Shown here: one piece after another, positions 1 to 9,003 of the stretch | Position numbering within the stretch: position 1 is the first letter of the stretch | How the letters are laid out: each line of letters opens with the position of its first letter | From: Variovorax paradoxus | GTDB taxonomy: Bacteria > Pseudomonadota > Gammaproteobacteria > Burkholderiales > Burkholderiaceae_C | Direction of reading: 5' to 3' | Assembly (NCBI RefSeq): GCF_902712855.1 | Contig: NZ_LR743508.1 | Coordinates: 1,603,534-1,667,533, forward strand | Length of the DNA stretch: 64,000 bases | Made by a program: the position numbers and the translations under genes | Notes under the pieces: model-generated | The model's input: only the letters and a program-made list of their open reading frames with translations | Database searches by the model: none | Told to the model about the DNA's origin: nothing

Positions 1-847
1 TCACCTGGAGGTATTGGGTGCTGATCCGGGTGTGCGCGGGCGTGAGCATCTCGGTGGGTGACTGCGGGTTCACGAACTCCTCCAGCCCGCGTTCGCGCAA
101 CGGGTTGAAGGTGACGATGGGGACGCCTCGCTTGCGCGCGTCCTGCAGCTGATGGAGCATGCGCGGGCTGCTGACACCGGTGTTCTGGCCGAAGATGAAA
201 ATCGCGTCGCAGTGATCGAAGTCCTCCAGGCGGACCGTGCCGACCGGCGTGCCGATGGTCTCCGGCAACGCCACGGATGTGCTTTCGTGGCACATGTTGG
301 AACTGTCGGGCAGGTTGTTGTTGCCGTACAGGCGTGCCAGCAACTGGTACATGTAGCTGGACTCCAGCGAGGCGCGGCCCGAGGCGTAGAACACCACCGA
401 GGCGGGTTCTTGGGCATGCAGGGCCTTCAGCTCGGAGCCAATGCCCGCGAAAGCCTCTTCCCAGGTCACTTCGATGTAGCGGTCGCGTCCGGCATCCCAC
501 CTCATGGGCACTGTCAACCGTCCCCCTTCTTCCAGGGCGTGGTCGCTCCACGTGAGGAGTTCGGTCACGGAGTGCTTCAGGAAGAACTCCGCAGGCAGGC
601 GTTTGGCGGTGAGCTCCCAGGCGGTGGCCTTGGCCCCGTTTTCGCAGAACTCCGCAGGATGCGGATGCTCGGGCTTCGCCCAAGCGCAGCTCACGCACCC
701 GAAGCCGCCAGGCTTGTTCTGCTTCATGAGCGCCTGCACCCCGACGATCGGGATGCGCTCGCGAATGAGGTGGCTGGTCACGGCTTTGAGCGAGCCCCAG
801 CCGCCGGCGGAATCGGTATAGGGCTCGAAATGCGGTGTGTCTTCCAA
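1..847 (-). CDS. FdhF/YdeP-family molybdopterin oxidoreductase, 3' part outside window
   Basis: Only the N-terminal 282 residues are present; the frame is open to base 1. The protein matches the FdhF/YdeP group of formate-dehydrogenase-H-like molybdoenzymes, bis-MGD proteins of the cytoplasm whose substrate is often unknown. Seen: an early PYTDSAGGWGSLKAV stretch typical of YdeP, a Cys-rich N-terminal cluster motif (GFGCVSCAW, then EFCENG) expected to hold a 4Fe-4S cluster, and NLPDSSNMCHEST, where the Cys is at the position of the Mo ligand (Cys/Sec) of FdhF. The frame has no ATG near its beginning. I chose TTG at 847 because GGAG lies 6 nt upstream (854-857); reading further up gives unrelated sequence. 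The family call is firm, the start is moderate. Confidence 0.85.
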   Translation of the reverse strand, partial: MEDTPHFEPYTDSAGGWGSLKAVTSHLIRERIPIVGVQALMKQNKPGGFGCVSCAWAKPEHPHPAEFCENGAKATAWELTAKRLPAEFFLKHSVTELLTWSDHALEEGGRLTVPMRWDAGRDRYIEVTWEEAFAGIGSELKALHAQEPASVVFYASGRASLESSYMYQLLARLYGNNNLPDSSNMCHESTSVALPETIGTPVGTVRLEDFDHCDAIFIFGQNTGVSSPRMLHQLQDARKRGVPIVTFNPLRERGLEEFVNPQSPTEMLTPAHTRISTQYLQV

Positions 848-1462
848 TGCGCGCTCCAGCTTTGTTTTGAAAAAATCACGGTATGTCTTCCGCCGGGCGC
901 ACCTGTAGGTCGCCAGCGAGCCGCTTCGTGGGACGGTGCAGTGCTGGGTCGGCCATGTCGAATGACTCTTCGCACTGACGGTTGCCTTTGGGTGCGCCAT
1001 AGGACGTGACAGCGAGGTCAACGTCGCTATGACGATTGAAGTCGACGCAGGGAAGAGGCTGGCAATCGGAAGCGACTTTCGGTGACCATCGCCTCGAACA
1101 TTCAGCCACTGCACTCCCGCATCGGACGCTGATCGGCGCCGTTTCAGCGGGTCAGCCATGGAGACTGCGGCTCTCAGGCCGTATGCATGCGGCCAAGGTC
1201 TTCACCTGGTGAGCCTCGTGGAGCGTCGCGTTCACCAGCGCGTCGCCCATGAAGTGCATGGGCGCCAGCCGCTCGTTCAGCGCCGGAGCCGTGCGCTCAG
1301 CAGCGCGGCGGAGTTCACGCTCAGGCGCGTCATGCTCAGCTTGGAGGCATCGAACGCGATGAGCGCTCCGTGCGGCTCAACCAGCCCCGGATGTGGATCG
1401 GCGCGCTATTGCAGTTTTCTAGACAGACTGTCTGCGTCGTAAAGGATTGAAGAATCAGCAGC
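848..1462. other. 615-bp gap without a convincing gene
   Basis: The stretch between the molybdoenzyme start and the kinase stop holds only short frames on both strands, none with a recognisable domain. The 77-codon minus frame at 876-1109 and the plus frame at 1158-1442 look like chance frames. A possible decayed gene at about 1152-1390 is listed separately. The molybdoenzyme promoter should lie here, but I see no clear -35/-10 pair. Confidence 0.5.
1152..1390 (-). pseudogene. Possible frameshifted remnant of an unknown gene
   Basis: Two minus-strand frames read like consecutive pieces of one protein. The first carries LIAFDASKLSMTRLSVNSAA and stops. The overlapping second frame runs LNERLAPMHFMGDALVNATL, then HEAHQVKTLAACI, and ends at 1152. 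Joining them needs a single frameshift near 1290. Both pieces have the composition of a folded alpha-helical protein, which chance frames in this GC-rich DNA usually lack. I do not recognise the family and no start is visible, so this is a guess at a relic. Confidence 0.25.
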
Positions 1463-3157
1463 CTATCCCTGCGCCTTTGCGCGCTTCAGCTCGGCCGATA
1501 CAGCAGTGCCGAGGGTGTCGAGGTCGAATGGCTTGGCGAGCACAGATTGAGGGCCAATCAGCTTTTCAACGACATTCATATCGGCGTAGCCGGTGGCCAT
1601 CAGGATGGGAATATCACGGTACATCGCCTGAGCATGAGCAATCAGTTCGGCGCCGTTCATCTGCGGCATCAGGTAGTCGACCAGCAGCAGATCTGGCCTT
1701 GCTTTCTGAAGCTCGACCAGGCCTGAAGCGCCGTCTGAGGCTTGCCGCACCCGAAATCCGAGAACCTGAAGGCATTCGACCATGCTCCGCCGTACACCTG
1801 GATCGTCTTCGACGACCAGGATCTCAGCCTGCAATGTTGTTTCAGACGCTGGCTCCGCAGTTGCCGCAGCTGCCAAAGAGCTCTGCGGCATCGGCGCCAG
1901 CGGAAAGCGCAACTTGATCGACGTCCCTTCCCCGACCACACTTTCGACAACCGCGCTGCCCCCTGATTGGCGCGTAAAGCCGTAGACCTGGCTCAAACCC
2001 AGTCCGGTTCCGGCATGCTGCTTGGTCGTGAAAAACGGATCGAAAATCTTGTCCAGGAGATTTGCCGGAATACCGGTGCCCGTGTCTCGCACGGCCACGT
2101 CAACCGAACCCAAGGGATACGCAGAGTTCCTTGACGCTTCTTCCCTGTCAGGCGAAGCGGTTCGAGTATGAATCTCAAGTGTGCCGCCCTGCGGCATGGC
2201 GTCCCGCGCATTGACCGAAAGGTTGAGAATCGCCATCTCCATCTGTGCTGCGTCGACGATAACGAACGCCGGTTCCGAGCACAACGTCAAGGAAAGCTTG
2301 ACGTGAGATCCGATCGAGATCGAAATCAATTCCGCCATGTTGCGGATCAGTTCGTTCACGTCATGCAGCTTGGGCACAAGGCTCTGCGTCCGCGCGAAGG
2401 AAAGCAGTTGCGCGGTAAGTCGGGACCCACGCTCGACAGCTTCCTTGGCCCGTCGCGCATAGACGCGAACACGGTCTTCCTCCACCTTCAGCCGTTCGAG
2501 CAACTGCAGGTTCAGGTTGACGGCATGCAGCAGATTGTTGAAGTCATGAGCGATACCGCCGGTCAGCCGTCCCAGTGCCTCCATCTTCTGGTTCTGCACG
2601 AGTGAGTTTTCGACGCGCTCACGCTCCATGATTTCGCGCATCAAGCGATCGTTGGCGCTGGCGAGATCGGCCGTGCGAGATGCGATGCGGGTCTCCAACT
2701 CATCGTTGACGCGCTCGACACTGCGTTTGGACTCCTCCAGGTCGACCAGATGCTCGCGTGTCAGGTATTGGCGTCGACGCGCGCGCAAAGCCGACTGCGC
2801 TGCGCTTGCCAAGGTGTCGGCGTTGACTGGGCGCTCAAGCAACACCAGATTGCTGAGGCTCTGCAATGCGGATTGCGCGCGGGAAGTCCGATGAACCGTT
2901 GAACGAGCAGCAAGGACCACGAACGGATAGTCAGACCACGGCGGTTGACTTGCCAACATGGTACGCAGCGCCGAGAGGAGCTCATCGCTGAGCGATTCCT
3001 CGGTCAGTACTGTTGCCGCGGAATCCTTGCCAAGCTCGCCTGTCAGTTCAACCGTGTCGATGCAGATGTGGGTGTGTATCTGACGCGCGCCAAGCACATC
3101 GCTGATGACCCGCGCGTCGCGCCCGAACGGCGCCAGGACCAGGACTCGATGCTCCAC
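1463..3157 (-). CDS. Hybrid histidine kinase with C-terminal receiver
   Basis: A soluble hybrid sensor kinase of 564 residues. Order: N-terminal receiver-like domain (about 1-115; starts RVLVLAPFGRDARV and lacks a clear acidic pocket, so a pseudo-receiver), coiled coil (about 140-185), HisKA with H-box GGIAHDFNN (His about 204), HATPase_c with N-box LSVNARDAMP, DTGTGIP and GTGLGLSQVYG, then a true receiver (about 445-560) with EDD, phospho-Asp in LLLVDYLMP (about 494) and Lys in LAKPFD. No membrane segment. I chose GTG at 3157, one base after the stop of the upstream KaiC-like gene; the longer frame starts inside that gene. The tight junction implies co-expression and probably a shared pathway. 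The input signal is unknown. Confidence 0.9.
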   Translation of the reverse strand: MEHRVLVLAPFGRDARVISDVLGARQIHTHICIDTVELTGELGKDSAATVLTEESLSDELLSALRTMLASQPPWSDYPFVVLAARSTVHRTSRAQSALQSLSNLVLLERPVNADTLASAAQSALRARRRQYLTREHLVDLEESKRSVERVNDELETRIASRTADLASANDRLMREIMERERVENSLVQNQKMEALGRLTGGIAHDFNNLLHAVNLNLQLLERLKVEEDRVRVYARRAKEAVERGSRLTAQLLSFARTQSLVPKLHDVNELIRNMAELISISIGSHVKLSLTLCSEPAFVIVDAAQMEMAILNLSVNARDAMPQGGTLEIHTRTASPDREEASRNSAYPLGSVDVAVRDTGTGIPANLLDKIFDPFFTTKQHAGTGLGLSQVYGFTRQSGGSAVVESVVGEGTSIKLRFPLAPMPQSSLAAAATAEPASETTLQAEILVVEDDPGVRRSMVECLQVLGFRVRQASDGASGLVELQKARPDLLLVDYLMPQMNGAELIAHAQAMYRDIPILMATGYADMNVVEKLIGPQSVLAKPFDLDTLGTAVSAELKRAKAQG

Positions 3158-3158
3158 C

Positions 3159-4664
3159 TCATTGCGCCTTCTCAGCGTCGCCAAGCAGCAGGGTTTGGCC
3201 CCGGTAGCGTGGGACGCCAGCCATGACGCCTTCGAAGTCGGTAAGGGCCGCACCGATCTCCAAGCCTCCTTGACCGAGGCGGAATTGATGGATCGTCGTT
3301 GCATGCTCGCTGGTTCGGCTTTTGACGACCGAAACGGCCTTCAGGAGCTGCCCGCGTGCCTCGAAGTATCGAAACTGCAACATCGAATCGCTCAAGTAGC
3401 TCAGGTCCACATCGTTCGGCGTCTCGCCAGACAGGCCATGTTGCGACAGCACCAAGATCGTCGTCACGCCTTGCACATTCAGATAGGTCAGAAGCTCGTG
3501 CATCTGCAGCAGCAGGTAGTTGTTCCCCGGCATTGCGATCAGGTAGGCATTCAAGGTATCGATCACCACCGTGGTGACGCCTTGGCGCTCGACTGCTTCG
3601 CGTACGCGATGTGAAAACTGTCCCGCCGAAATCTCTGCCGGATCGACCGAATTCAGAACCAGCCGTCCATCTGCGACGTACTCGTCAACGCCGAGCCCGA
3701 GCGAACGCGCGCGGGTCAGGAAGGTCCTGGTGCCCTCGTCGAAAAGAAAGAATGCAGCTTTTCCGCCGCGCTCCAGGCTTGCCCGCGCGCACGAAACGGC
3801 CGTGGTCGTCTTGCCTACGCCTGCTGGCCCCGCGAACAGAAGATTGGTGCCTGGCGTCAGGCCTCCTCCCAGCAGCCGGTCGAGATCGGCGTTACCCGAA
3901 CTCCAACGCTCCTGGGCATGCGCCCTGCCGTGTTCGCTTGCGATCAAACGCGTGAAAACCTGCAACCCGCCACGGCTGAGGCTGACGTCGTGGTCGCCTT
4001 CGCGAAAGCCCACGCCCCGCAGCTTCACGACGCGCATGCGTCGCTTGTCAGGACCATAGGTTCCCGTGTTTTGTTCCAGCTGGATGACCCCATGCGCAAT
4101 GCTGTGAAGATGCATGTCCCCACCAGCGGCCGACTTGTCGTCCAGCATCAGCACCGTGCAACGGAACTTGAGAAAGAATCGCTTCAACGCCAGGATCTGC
4201 CGACGGTAGCGCAACGAGTTCTGCGCAAGAAGCCGAAGCTCGGAGAGGCTGTCGAAGACGACTCGCACCGGTTTCTCGCGCTCGACAAGCTCCATGACGC
4301 CACGAATGGTTTCACCCAGTTCGAAGTCGGAAGGTTGAAGAATGCTCTGCTCGGCTTCCGCGCTCAAGCCCTCATCACTCACCAGATCGAAGATCTCGAT
4401 ACCCTCCAAATCCCAACCGTGTGACAGCGCCCCCTGCGCCAACTCTTCGGTGGTCTCCGACAAGGTGACGTACATGCCCTTTTGGCCAAGCGTTCGGCCC
4501 TCAAGCAGGAACTGCAGGCCAAGCGTGGTCTTGCCGGCACCAGGCGTCCCTTCAACGAGATAAAGATGCCCCGCAGGCAACCCGCCCCCAGTCACATCGT
4601 CCAACCCCGGAACGCCTGTGGGTTCGACGGCCGGCAACGTTGCCGACATGGACTGATTCGTCAT
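3159..4664 (-). CDS. KaiC-like protein, two RecA/KaiC ATPase domains
   Basis: A 501-residue cytoplasmic double-domain ATPase of the KaiC family. Domain 1 has Walker A GTPGAGKT (39-46), an acidic pair in TLSETTEEL, and a Walker B-like VRVVFDSLSEL. Domain 2 has Walker A GPAGVGKT (279-286) and Walker B TTVVIDTLNAYL. Length matches cyanobacterial KaiC (about 519), but no KaiA or KaiB gene is in the window. In proteobacteria such proteins commonly sit beside a histidine kinase and are thought to act in stress or time-dependent signalling; here the downstream gene is a hybrid kinase one base away. ATG at 4664 has only a weak ribosome site. Whether it autophosphorylates like true KaiC cannot be read from sequence. 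Confidence 0.9.
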   Translation of the reverse strand: MTNQSMSATLPAVEPTGVPGLDDVTGGGLPAGHLYLVEGTPGAGKTTLGLQFLLEGRTLGQKGMYVTLSETTEELAQGALSHGWDLEGIEIFDLVSDEGLSAEAEQSILQPSDFELGETIRGVMELVEREKPVRVVFDSLSELRLLAQNSLRYRRQILALKRFFLKFRCTVLMLDDKSAAGGDMHLHSIAHGVIQLEQNTGTYGPDKRRMRVVKLRGVGFREGDHDVSLSRGGLQVFTRLIASEHGRAHAQERWSSGNADLDRLLGGGLTPGTNLLFAGPAGVGKTTTAVSCARASLERGGKAAFFLFDEGTRTFLTRARSLGLGVDEYVADGRLVLNSVDPAEISAGQFSHRVREAVERQGVTTVVIDTLNAYLIAMPGNNYLLLQMHELLTYLNVQGVTTILVLSQHGLSGETPNDVDLSYLSDSMLQFRYFEARGQLLKAVSVVKSRTSEHATTIHQFRLGQGGLEIGAALTDFEGVMAGVPRYRGQTLLLGDAEKAQ

Positions 4665-4796
4665 AGATGAGGCCTAACTATTTTTCTGCGATGAGAGGCG
4701 AAGTTACCGGGGCTGGTCAGCGTCGAAGCCGACCCAGCCCGTGTCGGGATGTAGGTGAAATGCTCGACTTCCGAACACGCGCGAAAGTTTGCGTTG

Positions 4797-4958
4797 ATGT
4801 CGGCTGCAGAAGTCATCTGGACGATCCCTGTCGGCTTTGTCGTCAGCTTGGTCGCCAGGGCGCTGCCGCCCGGCAAGCAGGCCATGGGCTTCATCTGGAC
4901 AGCAGTGCCGGGATCGTGGGCTGGGTCAAGCAATGGCCTGGCACGCCGCCGGTGCTGA
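4797..4958 (+). pseudogene. Degenerate GlsB/YeaQ/YmgE-type (transglycosylase-associated) membrane protein
   Basis: The frame begins MSAAEVIWTIPVGFVVSLVA and goes on RALPPGKQAMGFIWTA, which resembles the first half of GlsB/YeaQ stress-response membrane proteins (typical WTILIGFVVGLVAR, then MGFI). After MGFIWTA the family pattern (LGIAGS and a second membrane helix) is lost in this frame; a similar SAGIVGWVKQ appears in the next frame, and the end reads RRRC. Intact members are about 80-100 residues, this frame has 53, and there is no good ribosome site. I read it as a frameshifted remnant. It lies divergently to the kaiC-like gene. A very short functional version is possible but less likely. 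Confidence 0.5.
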
Positions 4959-5035
4959 CACCGGTGCCGAATTCACCACACATCACATCGGTCGTCGGCG
5001 CCCGTCAGCCGCACCTCGATGTGACGAGTTCATGG

Positions 5036-5296
5036 TCAACTAGCCAGGCGGACGGATGCACGCGTGGCATCCGCATGCGCCCGCGCGATCTCGTCGCGGC
5101 CTTCATCGGTGATGCACATCACCACCGCCATGGTGGCGCGGATGTAGCAGCCCGTGGCGCCCTTTGCAGGTGCGATCTTCGCCTCGATCATGCCGGTCGC
5201 CTTGAGGACGGACACGAGCAGGATGTCTTCCCTGTCTTCGATGATCGCTGGCAGGGTGGAGTGGGCTAGCCGCAGCAGATAGGTCAGAGCACGCAT
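5036..5296 (-). CDS. Small uncharacterised protein, family X member 1
   Basis: An 86-residue soluble protein of unknown function. It shows the pattern YLLRLAHSTLP, EDILLVSVLKATGMIEAKI, Tyr, ITDEGRDEIAR. The same pattern occurs in the products at 15766-16095 and 36061-36297, so it belongs to a small paralogous family. The ending IT-x2-GR-x-E resembles the end of a winged-helix domain in which a beta strand precedes a final helix; this is inference. It lies 83 bp downstream of the transglutaminase gene on the same strand and may be transcribed with it. The start ATG at 5296 fits the N-terminus of the other members. Confidence 0.7.
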   Translation of the reverse strand: MRALTYLLRLAHSTLPAIIEDREDILLVSVLKATGMIEAKIAPAKGATGCYIRATMAVVMCITDEGRDEIARAHADATRASVRLAS

Positions 5297-5379
5297 GGAA
5301 CATCGAGAAGAAATGGTTTCACCAATGCCAATACGCAGAAGGTGCGCCCGCTGGATTCACTCCGCCAAGCCATCGCGAC

Positions 5380-6189
5380 TCATGAATTTCCTGTCCGGGT
5401 CGCCGTCGCCCCCACCTCTTCCACCGTGACGACCATCTCGCCCATTTCGAGCGGCCCGTAGTTGGACAGAAAAGCCACATCCGCCGCGTCGCGGCCGTAG
5501 GCCACCACGATGCGACCACCGCGCGGCCGGTCCTGCGTCGCATCGAAGGTGTACCAGCGCCCGCCCACGAACGCCTCGAACCACGCATGCATGTCCATCG
5601 GGTCGAGTTGGTGCAGGAAGCCGACCACGAGACGGGCGGGGATGTGAAGCGCCCGGCAAAGCGCAATGCCGACATGGGAGAAGTCGCGGCACACGCCCGC
5701 GCCGTCGCTCAAGGTGCCCAGCGCATCGGTAGAACCGTCGCTCACGCCGTAGCGGTATTCCAGGTTCGAATGGATCCAGTGCCTGATGGCTTCGACCTGT
5801 GCATAGCCTGGAGCCGCGTCGCCGACGATCTGCCGGGCCCTCTCGCTCATCTTGTCGGAGGGGCAGTAACGGCTCTGCAGAAGGTACTGCAGTGCGTCGA
5901 ATGGAAGATCCTCGACCGCCACGGCTCCCGCGCCGGGGTCGACCGCAATGTTGGCCTCCGTCTCCATGATCATCTCGACCTCGAGCCGCATCTCGCCTTG
6001 CGGGATCTTCATGCGCTGGCACAGGTTGCCGAAGCTGTCGACGTATTCCTTCGTGGGCACCCAGGGATCCAGGTCATAGCGCTCGCTGACCATCCATTGC
6101 GCTTCTCCGCTGCGAGGGCGAAGCATGGCAACCACGGGGCAATCGCTGCTGGCGTCAACCGTCATCCGGCATGTGGCGTGGAGTCTCAT
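5380..6189 (-). CDS. Transglutaminase-like cysteine protease family protein
   Basis: A 269-residue protein with the bacterial transglutaminase-like N-terminal beta domain followed by the catalytic core. The triad is visible: Cys in GAGVCRDFSHV (about 167), His in MDMHAWFEAF (about 201) and Asp in YTFDATQDRP (about 216). Such proteins are usually predicted proteases or amidases and often sit with unknown partners; no signal peptide is seen, so a cytoplasmic location is likely. ATG at 6189 is two bases beyond the stop of the upstream small gene; a TTG two codons earlier overlaps that stop. The genes at 6192-6449 and here look like one operon. The substrate cannot be named. Confidence 0.9.
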   Translation of the reverse strand: MRLHATCRMTVDASSDCPVVAMLRPRSGEAQWMVSERYDLDPWVPTKEYVDSFGNLCQRMKIPQGEMRLEVEMIMETEANIAVDPGAGAVAVEDLPFDALQYLLQSRYCPSDKMSERARQIVGDAAPGYAQVEAIRHWIHSNLEYRYGVSDGSTDALGTLSDGAGVCRDFSHVGIALCRALHIPARLVVGFLHQLDPMDMHAWFEAFVGGRWYTFDATQDRPRGGRIVVAYGRDAADVAFLSNYGPLEMGEMVVTVEEVGATATRTGNS

Positions 6190-6191
6190 TG

Positions 6192-6449
6192 TCAAGTCTT
6201 GATGGAGCTTCGATCCGGGTTGGGGGCCGAACTCGCTGCTGAAACGCTTTCCGTGGGCGCAGCATTCGGACGCGGCACGCTACTTGAGCGATCGGGCGCC
6301 ACCAGGCGGTCCGTGAGTGAAAGCCAGGTCTGGTAGTCGATCGAGATGACTTTCCGGACCTGACGATCCGATTCAGGCAAACGCAGGCGTTGGCGCGCGC
6401 GGCGTGGCGGCGCGTCAAACTCCAAATACTGCTGACGAGGATGCATCAT
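6192..6449 (-). CDS. Small uncharacterised basic protein
   Basis: An 85-residue frame beginning MMHPRQQYLEFDAPPRRARQ, with a middle part VRKVISIDYQTWLSLTDRL and a Pro/Ser-rich tail. No domain is recognised. It ends two bases before the transglutaminase start on the same strand, which supports translational coupling. The frame is open further upstream, but the extra part is Arg/Pro/Gly rich without structure, so I start at the first of two Met codons at 6449. A real small protein is likely; its role is unknown. Confidence 0.5.
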   Translation of the reverse strand: MMHPRQQYLEFDAPPRRARQRLRLPESDRQVRKVISIDYQTWLSLTDRLVAPDRSSSVPRPNAAPTESVSAASSAPNPDRSSIKT

Positions 6450-6687
6450 GAAACACACCCTACCACCGGGCGGTGAGAACGGTGTAGGCAGACAACGATC
6501 TCGAATGCCGTCTGCGTCGGGTGCTGTGCGTCCGCATGGGCCCGCACAGCGCCCTGGCTCCAGTCGCGTTCCGGCGCTCACCAACCGAGCCAAGAAATCC
6601 ATGCAGGTGTGCCCTCCTCCTCAGAAGTCGAGCCGCGCGGTAGTGGTTCGTCCAACCCGGCCGCCGACGCTGAAACCCTGCGACTCG
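6450..6687. other. Intergenic stretch, nothing recognised
   Basis: Between the small gene's start and the paoC stop there is no open frame with protein-like composition. The promoter for the transglutaminase pair should be here, but no clear -35/-10 pair was found. Confidence 0.4.
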
Positions 6688-9003
6688 TCAGTCCACCAGC
6701 TTGTCCAGGGTGATGGGAAGCGTGCGCACCCGCTTTCCGCACGCATTGAAAACGGCGTTCGCGACCGCGGCGCCCACACCGGTGATGCCGATCTCACCGA
6801 CGCCGCGCGCGCCCATCGGCGCATGCGGATCGGGAATGTCGGTCCAGATCACATCGATCTCCGGCACGTCCATGTGCACCGGGACGTGGTAGTCCGCAAA
6901 ACCGGCATTCATGATGCGGCCGTTGCGCTCGTCGACGTGGGTCTCTTCCATCAGCGCGAGGCCCAGACCCATGACGATTCCGCCGCGAAACTGGCTGGCA
7001 GCAGTCTTGGCATTGAGGATGCGTCCACAGTCGAACGAGCCCAGAAAGCGGCTGACCCGCGTCTCGCCGGTGATCTCGCTCACCCGCACCTCGCAGAACA
7101 TGGCGCCGTGTGAATGCATCGACCAGTGCTGCGCTTCGAGCGGTGGTGGCGCGCTGGCTTCGACGATCAGTTCATCGCGATCGGCGCGCGCCAGGATGGC
7201 CGCGTAGCTTTCCGAACAACCCGGGTCGTCGAGCTTGGCAAGGCCACCATCGCGGCCTACCAGTTCGCCGCTCTTCGATCCGTGCAGCGGCGACTCCTTG
7301 CCACACAGTTTCAGGAGCTCGGCGAAGAGTTCCTGCTGCGCGGCCCTCACGGCGCTGCCGATGGCGGCCGACTGCTGCGAGCCTCCCGCGAGCACGACGC
7401 CGGGCATGCGTGAGTCGCCGTGGCAGAACGTCACCTTGTCCATTGGCAGGCCAAGCCGTTCGGCGGTGACCTGCGTCTGCGCGGTGGCTGTGCCCATGCC
7501 CATTTCATGTGCGGCCACCTCGACCTTCGCATGGCCGTCCCTCGTCAGGGTGATGCGCGCCGCACCGCCAGGCATCCGGTAGTACGGATAGGTCGCTGTG
7601 GCGCAGCCCATGCCTACCAGCCACTCGCCTTCGCGGCGCGCGCCCGGCACCATGCTCCGTCGGTTCCAGCCGAAGCGCTCGGCGCCGGCCCGGTAGGCCT
7701 CCACGATGTGACGCGACGAGAAAGGCGCGCCCGTGGTCGGGTCCTGTTCAGGCTCGTTGCGGATGCGAAGCTCAATCGGGTCCATCTTCATGGCATGGGC
7801 CAATTCGTCGATGGCGCTCTCCAGCGCGAAGGTGCCGACCGACTCTCCCGGCGCCCGCATGAACGTGTTGGCGAGCGTGTCGAGCGTCGCCACCTCCACG
7901 TCCAGCTTGAAGCTCCCCGCCGCATAGGCGGAGCGCGCCGGCAGGATGAACGGCTCCGGCATGTTGTTGTGCGCAGTCATGGCCACCACCCCGGTGTGGA
8001 TCAATGCATCGAATCGACCGTCTGCCTGCGCACCGATCGCCACGCGTTGCTCGGTGTTGGTTCGCCCGCCAACCACGCGGTAGACGCCCTCGCGTGTGAG
8101 CATGATGCGCACTGGCCGCCCGGCAAGCCTGGAGGCCGCCGCGGCAAGGACGTGGTGGCGCCACAGCGTCTTTCCGCCGAAACCGCCGCCCACATAGGGC
8201 GAGGTCACGTGCACCTGCTTCTCGTCGATGCCGAAGATCTCCGCCATCGACCAGGCCATGTGTGCCACGCCTTGCGAAGCGTCGTGGATCACGAGGTCGT
8301 CACCGTTCCACGCGAGCGTGGCTGCATGCAGCTCGATCGCGTTGTGGTTGTGCCGCGGCGTCGTGTACACGGCATCGACCCGGTGCGCGGCGCCAGCCAG
8401 CGCCTCTTCCGCGTCGCCGATCTCCAGTTTGAGCGGCTCCCCCTGGAACGTGCCGGGCTTCGTGCCCTTCGCCTTCGCCGCGGCGAAACTGGTCGTGGCC
8501 GGCTCGGTGTCGTAGGCGACGCGTACGAGCGACTTGGCGTGATCGGCCTGCTCCTGCGTTTGTGCGAGCACGAGGGCGATCGGCTGGCCATTCCAGTGCA
8601 CCCGGTCGTCCTGCATCACCGGCAGGTCGTCGCCGCCCGCCGCCTTGTCCTTGGACATGAACAGCGGCATGGGCTTCATGCGCGGCGCGTTCTCATGCGT
8701 CATCACCAGCACGACGCCGCTTGCCGCCTGCGCCGCGCGCGTGTCCAGCGTCACGATTCGCCCGCGCGGCACCGTGCTGTACACGAGCGCTGCGTAGACC
8801 ATTCCTTCCATCGGGAACTCGGCCGCGAACCGCGCTTGCCCCTGCACCTTGAGTGGCCCGTCGAGGCGCGAGATCGGCGCGCCGATCAACCCGGTCCGGT
8901 GCGCCAGCAGCGGATCAGGCTTGCTGCCCGGCATCCATGCATCGGGCGCAACCGCGATGGCTTTCTTCACGACCGCCTGAACGGCCTCCTGAATGATGCT
9001 CAT
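6688..9003 (-). CDS. paoC: Aldehyde oxidoreductase molybdenum-binding subunit, PaoC (YagR) type
   Basis: A 771-residue xanthine-dehydrogenase-family large subunit carrying molybdopterin cytosine dinucleotide. Seen: N-terminal RLDGPLKVQGQARFAAEF (start of the aldehyde oxidase/xanthine dehydrogenase a/b hammerhead domain), YVGGGFGGKTLWRH (cofactor binding loop) and the C-terminal GARGVGEIGITG with the essential Glu. Length matches E. coli PaoC (about 730). Start ATG at 9003 overlaps the paoB stop (ATGA), so the long upstream frame extension is not real. With PaoA and PaoB it should oxidise aldehydes, often aromatic ones, to acids; the actual substrate here is unknown. Confidence 0.93.
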   Translation of the reverse strand: MSIIQEAVQAVVKKAIAVAPDAWMPGSKPDPLLAHRTGLIGAPISRLDGPLKVQGQARFAAEFPMEGMVYAALVYSTVPRGRIVTLDTRAAQAASGVVLVMTHENAPRMKPMPLFMSKDKAAGGDDLPVMQDDRVHWNGQPIALVLAQTQEQADHAKSLVRVAYDTEPATTSFAAAKAKGTKPGTFQGEPLKLEIGDAEEALAGAAHRVDAVYTTPRHNHNAIELHAATLAWNGDDLVIHDASQGVAHMAWSMAEIFGIDEKQVHVTSPYVGGGFGGKTLWRHHVLAAAASRLAGRPVRIMLTREGVYRVVGGRTNTEQRVAIGAQADGRFDALIHTGVVAMTAHNNMPEPFILPARSAYAAGSFKLDVEVATLDTLANTFMRAPGESVGTFALESAIDELAHAMKMDPIELRIRNEPEQDPTTGAPFSSRHIVEAYRAGAERFGWNRRSMVPGARREGEWLVGMGCATATYPYYRMPGGAARITLTRDGHAKVEVAAHEMGMGTATAQTQVTAERLGLPMDKVTFCHGDSRMPGVVLAGGSQQSAAIGSAVRAAQQELFAELLKLCGKESPLHGSKSGELVGRDGGLAKLDDPGCSESYAAILARADRDELIVEASAPPPLEAQHWSMHSHGAMFCEVRVSEITGETRVSRFLGSFDCGRILNAKTAASQFRGGIVMGLGLALMEETHVDERNGRIMNAGFADYHVPVHMDVPEIDVIWTDIPDPHAPMGARGVGEIGITGVGAAVANAVFNACGKRVRTLPITLDKLVD

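Noticed and set aside
5357..6022. 221-codon alternative frame within the transglutaminase gene
   Set aside because: Arg-rich shadow of the gene with intact catalytic triad.
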